A DNA stretch of 7,471 nucleotides, taken from contig CAYWZW010000121.1 in the NCBI GenBank assembly GCA_964462945.1, positions 1-7,471 of the forward strand, in the 5' to 3' direction. How positions within the stretch are numbered: the first letter of the stretch is position 1; each line of letters begins with the position of its first letter. Of this stretch, positions 1 to 5,436 are shown piece after piece. A program made the position numbers and the translations under genes. The stretch is from GCA-020343675 sp964462945. GTDB taxonomy: Bacteria > Planctomycetota > Phycisphaerae > Sedimentisphaerales > Anaerobacaceae. The notes beneath the pieces were generated by a model. It made no database searches. It worked only from the letters and a program-made list of their open reading frames with translations, and had not been told where the DNA came from.

Positions 1-329
1 GAAGTCATACACCTTATCCTTCGCAGGGGGATACGATGTTCCTTGGCCATCCCAGTAATTGGAATAATTTTCCTTGACGAGCCGGTGGGCAATTTGGTAT
101 ATATGAAACTGGTGAATTCCGTGCCTGTATGAGCACGGCATTTGAGGAGCCTCGGTGTGCCAAGGGATGAGGTCTTTCTGCTCAGGCGATTGAGAAGTCT
201 CTGAATGATAGACCACCGCACATCGCCGAGATCACCGGATTTGTATGGTTCGGAGTCGTGATTTTTTGCCTTCCAATTCAGTTGCTCGCTTCTCAAGAAA
301 GGAGGTGGTGACAGACAGATCTTAAGCAA
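1..329 (-). pseudogene. Possible frameshifted or decayed gene fragment running off the left edge
   Basis: This is not recognised as any family. On the minus strand two overlapping open frames look protein-like. The upstream one (open from 329 down past 180) contains EQLNWKAKNHDSEPYKSGDL and then DVRWSIIQRLLNRLS. The second frame takes over near 180 and stays open to position 1, with EQKDLIPWHTEAPQMP, then QFHIYQIAHRLVKENYSNYW, then DGQGTSYPPAKDKVYDF. Joined at about 178-186 they give one continuous, aromatic-rich, plausible sequence of roughly 100 residues. That suggests one gene broken by a single frameshift, or a base error in the read or assembly. The alternative is a short intact gene starting at ATG 141-139, with GAGG eight bases upstream on that strand. 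No clear start exists for the upstream frame. The evidence is only that the translation reads like protein, so confidence is low. Confidence 0.3.
297..307 (+). promoter_or_regulatory. Extended Shine-Dalgarno-like sequence without an obvious gene
   Basis: The sequence GAAAGGAGGTG, with A296 in front, matches the full extended anti-Shine-Dalgarno complement seen at bacterial 16S rRNA 3' ends. No ATG lies 5-10 bases downstream. The closest start is GTG 308-310, only two bases after GGAGG, which would encode a five-codon peptide ending at TAA 323-325. It lies about 110 bases upstream of the real start at 423. It may be a leader-peptide site, a ribosome standby site, or chance. Confidence 0.3.
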
Positions 330-410
330 TTATCCTGGGCATGTAAAGGGCATAGTGAAAGGTAAGAATTAGTTTTGGTCATTGTCAACTGTTTTAACTC
401 TTTTTGCTGA

Positions 411-416
411 AGGAGG
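411..416 (+). promoter_or_regulatory. Ribosome binding site of the large exported protein gene
   Basis: AGGAGG is followed by six bases and then ATG at 423. It fixes the start of the downstream gene, which begins directly with a signal peptide. The secretin-like gene at 5223 has the same motif and the same six-base spacing. No convincing -10/-35 pair was found between 330 and 410; TTGTCA at 382-387 resembles a -35 but has no matching -10. Confidence 0.8.
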
Positions 417-422
417 ACTATT

Positions 423-3400
423 ATGTTCAAGAAATTGATTCTATTAACTTCTTTTGTTCTTGCGCTGGGTACAGGCGCGTTGTACGCCGCCGACCCATTC
501 ATGCAGAGCAGCGGTCCCGACGGCCTCGTGGCCATGGAAGCTGAGCACTTCCACACGAAGGTCGCCGCCAGCAGCCGCTCCTGGGAGCCGGTGGGACCGA
601 CAGGCGGCTTTACCGGCGCCGCGGGTATGCGGGCCCTGCCGGACGGCGGGACAAACATCAACACCGGATACGTGACAACCAGCCCACATCTGGACTTCGA
701 GGTCGCGTTCCAGAATACCGGCACGTACTCTGTGTGGGTACGGGCCTGGGGCCCCGACGGAAGCGGCGACTCGGCTCATGCAGGGCTCGATGGACAGGCC
801 ATAGCCACGTGTGACCGCATGCAGGGCTGGACCAACGTGTACGCATGGTCCAAGGCAACGATGGACACCGCACCTTCTACCTTCGACGTCGCCGTTGCCG
901 GCGTCCACGTCGTGAACTTCTACATGCGTGAGGACGGCCTCATTGTTGACAAGATCGTCCTGACGACAAATGCGAATTACACCCCGACAGGCAACGGCCC
1001 TCCGGAAAATCCGCTGAAAGCTTCTGCGCCCATACCGGCTGACGGCGCCATTGAGGTGACCGATTCGGCGCTGCAATGGACGGCCGGAGAAGGGGCCATC
1101 TCCCACAAAGTATATCTGAGCGCCGATGCGACCATCGACGCATCGGACTTCCTTGTCGAAACGCAGCTCACGGTAGTAATAGCAACCGTGACCCCGGGCG
1201 CGACCTACTACTGGCGCGTCGATGAGGTGCAAGCCGGTGCAACCGTAATCGAGGGTGACGTCTGGAGCTTCACGATGATGCCGCTGGAGGCCCATTTCCC
1301 GAACCCGGCGGACGGCGCCACAAGCGTGGCCCTCGATGCCAAGCTCAGTTGGACGGCCGGCAAGGGTACGATTCTGAACGACCTGTACTTCGGCACGGAC
1401 AGAGCCGCCGTCGAGGCCAAAGCCCCGACGACATTCAAGGGCAAGCTGAACGTTACGTCGTTCGATCCCGGGCCGCTGCAGCCGTTTGCAACGTACTACT
1501 GGAAGGTTGATGAGTTTGCCGGTGTCACGACGAATGCCGGCCCGGTCTGGAGTTTCTCGACCGTCGAGTATTTGATTATCTCCACCGACGAGACGACTCT
1601 CAACTACGACAACACGGTTGCGCCGTTCTACTCCGAGGTTGTGTGGGACACGCCGCAGGACTTGACGTACGGCGGAGTTGCGGATCTGACGTTGCGCTTC
1701 CAGGGCCGCCCCGGTCCTGAGGGCGATGCAACCGTGGACGAGGCGACGGGGACCTATACCATTACCGGTTCCGGCGCCGACGTCTGGGGCACGTCGGACC
1801 AGTTCCACTACGGGTATATGAAGCTCTCCGGCGACGGTGAGATCGTCGCACGCGTGGTCAGCAACGGCACCGGCTCCAACCTCTGGGCCAAGGGTGGCGT
1901 GATGATTCGCGAGACGCTCGCTGCGGACTCCAAACACGCGCTCATGGCGTTGACCGGCGGCGACGGCGGCGGCATAGCGTTCCAGAGCCGTCAGCAAGCG
2001 GGCGGCAGCTCCACCAGCTACCATGGGGATCTCACGGCGGCACCGCCTTACTGGGTTAAGCTGACACGCCAAGGCAACATGATTACAGCTTACTCTTCGG
2101 CCGATGGTGTTGCGTGGGCGCAAATGACGGACACAACGCCGGACGGCAGTATAACGAACCCTCTGGCCCTTGAGATGGTGGATCCCGTTCTCATCGGTCT
2201 GTTTGTGACTTCACATGCAGCCGGCGAGAGGCGCACGTACACCTTCGACAACGTGAGTGTCGTAGGGAACATCGGTTCTGCGGTTGAGAATCAGGACATC
2301 GGTATCGCCAGCAATTCCGCCGAGCCGCTGTATGTGACTTTGGAGGATAGCACCGGTGTTGCCGCCGTGGTCAGTCATCCGGACCCCGCGGCCACACGGA
2401 TCAATCAGTGGTGGAAGTGGAAGATTCCGCTGGCGGCCTTCAGCGAGGCGGGCGTGAATCTGACAGCCGCCGCGAAGCTGCACATTGGTGTAGGCAACAG
2501 GGCAAGCCCGACGCTCGGTGGCTCCGGCCTGGTCCGCATCGATGACATCCTGGTCGTCAAGCCGGTCATCATCACGGAACCGGCAGACGTCACGGCCCCA
2601 GGCGACAACGTCAAGGGCGTCCCGAACGACGGAGACTGGCCCGGTGCAGAAACACCGCCGCTGGCCATCGATGACAAGACCAGCACGAAGTATCTGCATT
2701 TCAAAGGAGAAACAGAGCCCACCGGGTTCCAGGTTACACCCTCGGCCATCCAGAGTATCGTCACCGGGTTGACCTTCACCACGGCGAACGATTCTCCGGA
2801 GCGCGACCCCATTGCATTTGAGCTGTATGGCTCGAATGTGAGCATAGATGGTCCGTATGAGCTGATCGCGGCGGGGCCGATCGTCGATTTCAACCAGCCA
2901 ACAGCAGCGGCGCGATTTACCAAGAACACCACGCCGATTTCGTTTGATAATGCTGTGGCATACGATCACTATCAAGTTCTGTTCCCGGCCGTTCGAAACG
3001 CCGCAACTGCCAATAGCATGCAGATTGCCGAAGTGGAGCTCATAGGGATCTCCGCCAGCGCTGCTCCGCAGGGCTATCTGTTCGACGGCGACGCGGCTGT
3101 TGCAGGACCAGCCAATAGTAGTGATTCCCTTGATGGCACGTGGGACCATAACAACGGTTCCGACACATGGGATGGTACAGGTCTCGGCGCAGGCGGTCCC
3201 GGCGGAGCTTCGGCGCTGGTCGAAGACGGCGTGACATTCCTGCGAATCCAGGATGCCGGCGACCCCAGAGACTACGGTATGCCGGACCCGAGTAACCGCA
3301 AGGTCTATTTTACCCATGCTATTGATTCCGGTCTGGACGGGGCAAGGCTCGAGTTCCGGGCCCGTGTGGCGACCTCGCCTCCGCTGGACGATTTGTATCC

Positions 3401-3875
3401 GGATGGCGGCGCGGGCATTACGCCCTGGCCAGCCCAAGGCTTGGGCTACCACATCCGGGATAACGGCAAGGGTATGTTCGGCATCGCCGAAGGTGGTCTG
3501 GGGATCATCTCGTTCTCCCTGGCCCAACCCGGCGAAACCGGATTTGAGAATGTAGCCACCGACGTGCTCGTGATGAACAACCTCGTAGCCAATGCGCCTT
3601 CGGCCAACGTGGACAGCGGAGAGGCAGCAACGGCCGCCAACATGGTCGCCATTGCCGACGCGACCCAGTGGAACACGTTTGTGATTGACATCGCCGCCGG
3701 CGGCACGGGCACCCATATCGTGAGCGTGTCGGTCAACGGCGGGCCGGCGCAGTCATTCGAGGTGAGCGCAGGCACCGGCGTTGAGGGCACTGCCAGCTAC
3801 ATTGCCATGGGCTCTTCCGGCACCGGCCCGGTCACGGCCTTCGACGTGGACTACATCTCAGTCCGTGGCAAATGA
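423..3875 (+). CDS. Exported multidomain carbohydrate-binding/lectin-type protein
   Basis: This is a 1150-residue exported protein. Residues 1-22 form a typical Sec signal peptide (FKK, hydrophobic core, LYA-A cleavage site near 22/23). Residues about 24-195 resemble a CBM6/35-like or GH115-C-like module, with MEAEHF near the start and LIVDKIVLTTNANYTPTG at the end. Residues about 198-284 and 286-380 are two related Fn3-like modules; each has ADGA, then WTAG-G, then YYW-VDE and VWSF. Residues about 434-616 look like a DUF1349/LamG-type jelly roll (WAKGGVMIRETL, PPYWVKLTRQGN). It is flanked by 381-430 and 617-719, which appear to be two halves of one galactose-binding-like sandwich. Residues about 720-875 resemble a discoidin (F5/8 C) module (TFTTANDSPERDP, MQIAEVELIG). 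Residues 876-1150 form a lectin-like C-terminal region ending in FDVDYISVRGK. No catalytic motif, membrane anchor or PEP-CTERM tail is visible. The inferred role is extracellular glycan binding or adhesion. Domain names come from recalled family patterns and were not searched. Confidence 0.9.
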   Translation: MFKKLILLTSFVLALGTGALYAADPFMQSSGPDGLVAMEAEHFHTKVAASSRSWEPVGPTGGFTGAAGMRALPDGGTNINTGYVTTSPHLDFEVAFQNTGTYSVWVRAWGPDGSGDSAHAGLDGQAIATCDRMQGWTNVYAWSKATMDTAPSTFDVAVAGVHVVNFYMREDGLIVDKIVLTTNANYTPTGNGPPENPLKASAPIPADGAIEVTDSALQWTAGEGAISHKVYLSADATIDASDFLVETQLTVVIATVTPGATYYWRVDEVQAGATVIEGDVWSFTMMPLEAHFPNPADGATSVALDAKLSWTAGKGTILNDLYFGTDRAAVEAKAPTTFKGKLNVTSFDPGPLQPFATYYWKVDEFAGVTTNAGPVWSFSTVEYLIISTDETTLNYDNTVAPFYSEVVWDTPQDLTYGGVADLTLRFQGRPGPEGDATVDEATGTYTITGSGADVWGTSDQFHYGYMKLSGDGEIVARVVSNGTGSNLWAKGGVMIRETLAADSKHALMALTGGDGGGIAFQSRQQAGGSSTSYHGDLTAAPPYWVKLTRQGNMITAYSSADGVAWAQMTDTTPDGSITNPLALEMVDPVLIGLFVTSHAAGERRTYTFDNVSVVGNIGSAVENQDIGIASNSAEPLYVTLEDSTGVAAVVSHPDPAATRINQWWKWKIPLAAFSEAGVNLTAAAKLHIGVGNRASPTLGGSGLVRIDDILVVKPVIITEPADVTAPGDNVKGVPNDGDWPGAETPPLAIDDKTSTKYLHFKGETEPTGFQVTPSAIQSIVTGLTFTTANDSPERDPIAFELYGSNVSIDGPYELIAAGPIVDFNQPTAAARFTKNTTPISFDNAVAYDHYQVLFPAVRNAATANSMQIAEVELIGISASAAPQGYLFDGDAAVAGPANSSDSLDGTWDHNNGSDTWDGTGLGAGGPGGASALVEDGVTFLRIQDAGDPRDYGMPDPSNRKVYFTHAIDSGLDGARLEFRARVATSPPLDDLYPDGGAGITPWPAQGLGYHIRDNGKGMFGIAEGGLGIISFSLAQPGETGFENVATDVLVMNNLVANAPSANVDSGEAATAANMVAIADATQWNTFVIDIAAGGTGTHIVSVSVNGGPAQSFEVSAGTGVEGTASYIAMGSSGTGPVTAFDVDYISVRGK

Positions 3876-3937
3876 GAGCCAGGCTGAATCCGAGTGGTCC
3901 CAGCGATGTGGAAGGGCTGCGAAGACTTGATTAGTTC

Positions 3938-3970
3938 GGGGCCTATACCGAGTTGCTCGGTATAGGCCCC
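3938..3970 (+). terminator. Perfect 15-bp hairpin between convergent genes, probable terminator
   Basis: GGGGCCTATACCGAG (3938-3952) is the exact reverse complement of CTCGGTATAGGCCCC (3956-3970), leaving a three-base TTG loop. It begins 62 bases after the stop codon of the large exported protein gene. The following bases (TATCGTTTG) are only weakly T-rich, so it is not a textbook intrinsic terminator. It may instead stabilise the mRNA 3' end, or act on both strands, since tsaB converges from the right. Confidence 0.6.
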
Positions 3971-4025
3971 TATCGTTTGCCGCAAACGGAAATGAGGATG
4001 TGCGAGCAGGACTTGCGAGACACGT

Positions 4026-4046
4026 CACGCACCCCGGGGCGGCGTG
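4026..4046. repeat. Imperfect GC-rich palindrome CACGC...GCGTG
   Basis: CACGC (4026-4030) pairs with GCGTG (4042-4046) around a central CCCCGGGG (4032-4039). It is the leftmost member of a cluster of palindromes that fills the space between the hairpin at 3938-3970 and the end of tsaB. Confidence 0.4.
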
Positions 4047-4058
4047 CTCGCCAAGTGG

Positions 4059-4103
4059 GTCCTTCGACTCGCCCGCCATGCGGTTGGCGGGCAAGCTCAG
4101 GAC
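4059..4103. repeat. REP-like imperfect palindrome with GTCCT/AGGAC ends
   Basis: The outer arms GTCCT (4059-4063) and AGGAC (4099-4103) and the inner arms GCCCGCC (4071-4077) and GGCGGGC (4086-4092) are exact complements, around an eight-base loop. The parts between (CTTCGACTC and AAGCTC) match poorly as a stem. They resemble the CTTCGAC...AAGCTCAGGAC signature that recurs between genes in many environmental bacterial genomes, recalled from general knowledge. Copy number elsewhere cannot be seen from this window. Confidence 0.5.
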
Positions 4104-4113
4104 GCCTGCGCGC

Positions 4114-4133
4114 GCACGCCAAGGGCGGCGTGC
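4114..4133 (-). terminator. Hairpin immediately downstream of tsaB
   Basis: GCACGCC (4114-4120) is complementary to GGCGTGC (4127-4133), with a six-base loop. It begins eight bases past the tsaB stop codon in the direction of tsaB transcription. No T-run follows on the minus strand, so its role as a terminator is uncertain. It shares bases with the right-hand 14-bp direct repeat and may simply be part of the repeat cluster. Confidence 0.35.
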
Positions 4134-4140
4134 TCGGCGG

Positions 4141-4935
4141 TTAGCGGGGTTTTATTGTCACGTCCGGTTTGCGGAGGTAGGTTGGAGTCAGTGTCAAAGG
4201 CTCGGCGAATTGCCCTCGGCAAGCCGCTTGCCAGCCGAGCACGTGAACGTTTCGGGCCCGTGGGCTCCAGTGCTTCTCGTCGAAAAAGTGAATGCCATCG
4301 GCCTTGAATCTATCCCTGTAATATACCAATCCGTCACCGAGCAGCCATAAGGGTTCTTCCCGGCGGGCAAATCGGGCGAGAAACTGCGGAATAGTCATTA
4401 AGGAATCCGGAAGAGTTTTTCTCCATATCCGGGCATCTGTCACCTCTCGCGCGTTGCCCGCTTTGTACTCGTAAACGGCGATAAAGAATAGGCCCCGTTT
4501 GGCGTCGAGAACGGCGGCGAGTCTTTCACACTTTGTGCCCGGCAGATCGTGATTCGCAACCGAGGACGGGCCTGCTCCAGCGAGGTTGACTACATTGGCC
4601 GCGATGACGTCGAGCGTATCGACCGTTGCTATTCGTGCGGCATTTGCCAGGTGCATTGTCTTGGCGAGCGTTGCCCCTATGCGAATGCCCGTGAAGCTGC
4701 CGGGTCCGCCGGATATGTAAACGTGCTCGATCTGGGCAGGCTTTCGGTCGAAGCGGTCCAGAAGGCCGCGGATGGCAGGAAAAACCTCCGCACTGTGCCT
4801 TAACGGATTCGAAAATCCGCTTTCTGCAAGCATTTTTCCGCCCAGGGCAATTGCCACCGAGCCTATCCTGCTGGACGTTTCGACGGCCAATATCAGAGGG
4901 GCGTTCGTCATCGTGCCTGCGATTCCAGTAGCCAT
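4141..4935 (-). CDS. tsaB: tRNA t6A37 threonylcarbamoyltransferase complex scaffold subunit TsaB
   Basis: TsaB is an ASKHA-fold protein that dimerises with TsaD and, with TsaE, transfers threonylcarbamoyl from TC-AMP (made by TsaC) to A37 of ANN-decoding tRNAs in the cytoplasm. TsaB has no transferase activity of its own. Family hallmarks are ILAVETS near the N-terminus (15-21), HSAEVFPAI (47-55), GPGSFTGIRIG (77-87), VDTLDVIAA (105-113), the DAKRGLFFIAVYEY segment (144-157) and a C-terminal TPTYLRKPDV (250-259). At 264 residues it is somewhat longer than the usual 220-240, partly through a stretch around 115-140. ATG 4935 has AAGGAG only three bases away; ATG 4911 would give MTNAPLILAVETS, a more typical TsaB start but with weaker GCAGG support. 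No tsaD, tsaE or rimI lies next to it here; it is flanked by unrelated genes. Confidence 0.92.
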   Translation of the reverse strand: MATGIAGTMTNAPLILAVETSSRIGSVAIALGGKMLAESGFSNPLRHSAEVFPAIRGLLDRFDRKPAQIEHVYISGGPGSFTGIRIGATLAKTMHLANAARIATVDTLDVIAANVVNLAGAGPSSVANHDLPGTKCERLAAVLDAKRGLFFIAVYEYKAGNAREVTDARIWRKTLPDSLMTIPQFLARFARREEPLWLLGDGLVYYRDRFKADGIHFFDEKHWSPRARNVHVLGWQAACRGQFAEPLTLTPTYLRKPDVTIKPR

Positions 4936-4962
4936 CTTCTCCTTTTTCCTTGCGAAATCCGC

Positions 4963-4990
4963 GTTATGAGCATAAAAAAGGCGGTCTCAA
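4963..4990 (-). promoter_or_regulatory. Candidate sigma70-type promoter for tsaB (proximal)
   Basis: Reading the minus strand, TTGAGA (4990-4985, five of six to the -35 consensus) is followed by a 16-base spacer and CATAAC (4968-4963, four of six to -10). This would give a leader of about 20 bases before ATG 4935, just enough for the ribosome site. It was assigned by eye only. Confidence 0.35.
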
Positions 4991-5051
4991 AACGACTATT
5001 TTTCCCCCGGTTCCGCGCTGATTTTTCAGCTTGGCGGATTGTAGCTCAGAT

Positions 5052-5080
5052 ATTATAGGCCAGGCGGGCATAAATCAAAT
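5052..5080 (-). promoter_or_regulatory. Candidate distal promoter for tsaB with consensus -10
   Basis: The minus strand has an exact TATAAT (5057-5052) with weak -35 candidates upstream (TTTGAT or TTGATT, spacer 16 or 15) in the AT-rich stretch. A start here would leave a leader of about 110 bases before tsaB. It could be a second promoter, or chance in AT-rich DNA. Confidence 0.3.
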
Positions 5081-5087
5081 TTTTCTC

Positions 5088-5116
5088 TTGCAAAAAGAAA
5101 TGTTTTCTTATAAACT
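5088..5116 (+). promoter_or_regulatory. Candidate promoter for the secretin-like gene
   Basis: TTGCAA (5088-5093) and TAAACT (5111-5116) are 17 bases apart, each four of six to the sigma70 consensus, within the most AT-rich part of the window (about 5071-5130). A small inverted repeat, AAGAAA/TTTCTT (5095-5109), lies between the two boxes and could be an operator. The leader to the TTG start would be about 100 bases and includes small inverted repeats (TAAGT...ACTTA near 5163-5180, CCCT-ATC-AGGG near 5189-5199). Confidence 0.3.
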
Positions 5117-5210
5117 GAATTATTATAAGTCCGGTCTATATCTTGAAACTGGAGGTCGGGTGTAAGTAACGGTAACTTATTACAATTTCCCTATCAGGGT
5201 GGTTTTTGGC

Positions 5211-5216
5211 AGGAGG
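5211..5216 (+). promoter_or_regulatory. Ribosome binding site that fixes a TTG start
   Basis: AGGAGG is followed by six bases and TTG at 5223. This motif, the hydrophobic signal peptide that follows in that frame, and the absence of a nearby in-frame ATG are the reasons for choosing TTG as the start. Confidence 0.75.
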
Positions 5217-5217
5217 T

Positions 5218-5436
5218 TTACTTTGAGCAAGCCGAGTTTCTTGACCGATTTTCGGGGCAGCAAGTCCCTGTCCATCGTCGCGGCATCGATTCTTTTGCTA
5301 ATCATCACAGCCTCGCAAGCGGCCCGGTCGCAGGAGAGTGGAGCGACTGACCGGCGGGAAGTATTCCGTCGATTGGTCCAAAGCTACGTTCAGGCCGGGA
5401 AGGAGGAATGTGACAAAGGTTACTTTGAGCAAGCCG
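5218..5436 (+). repeat. 17-bp exact direct repeat spanning the TTG start
   Basis: TTACTTTGAGCAAGCCG occurs at 5218-5234, over the start codon, and again at 5420-5436, inside the gene where it encodes part of YFEQA. The two copies are read in different frames, so the identity is at DNA level and not a protein repeat. Confidence 0.6.

Larger units (their letters stand above)
4037..4136. repeat. 14-bp direct repeats flanking a palindrome
   Basis: GGGCGGCGTGCTCG occurs exactly at 4037-4050 and again at 4123-4136, 86 bases apart start to start. The two copies bracket the palindrome at 4059-4103. This arrangement fits a composite intergenic repeat element or duplication scars. No transposase is present, so it is not called an insertion sequence. 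Confidence 0.5.

Noticed and set aside
119..138. Small hairpin CCGTGC/GCACGG
   Set aside because: Only six base pairs with no T-run, inside a possible coding stretch; too weak to call a terminator or regulator.
444..2123. 559-codon open frame antisense to the large exported protein gene
   Set aside because: It is fully covered by a gene with signal peptide, ribosome site and recognisable domains. Its translation is Arg/His-rich with no domain pattern, as expected for a shadow frame in GC-rich DNA.
2211..3716. 501-codon antisense open frame in the same gene
   Set aside because: Same reasoning: no ribosome site, odd composition, and it overlaps well-supported modules on the plus strand.
3780..3875. 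PEP-CTERM or other C-terminal sorting signal on the large exported protein
   Set aside because: The C-terminus ends in FDVDYISVRGK with no PEP motif, hydrophobic segment or basic tail.
4000..4350. Plus-strand open frames over the repeat cluster and the tsaB 3' end
   Set aside because: They overlap tsaB antisense and palindromic repeats and have no ribosome site.
4549..4803. 84-codon plus-strand frame containing CysXXCysXXXCys-like spacing
   Set aside because: It looks ferredoxin-like at first, but it is antisense to the conserved TsaB core including GPGSFTG, and has no start signals of its own.
5036..5075. tRNA-like D-arm sequence GTAGCTCAG
   Set aside because: No matching acceptor stem, anticodon arm or T-loop (GTTCGA-type) follows, so it is not a tRNA.
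5401..5413. Internal AAGGAGG followed by ATG
   Set aside because: The ATG is one base after the motif and is followed immediately by TGA in its own frame. The motif encodes Lys-Glu-Glu of the secretin-like protein.
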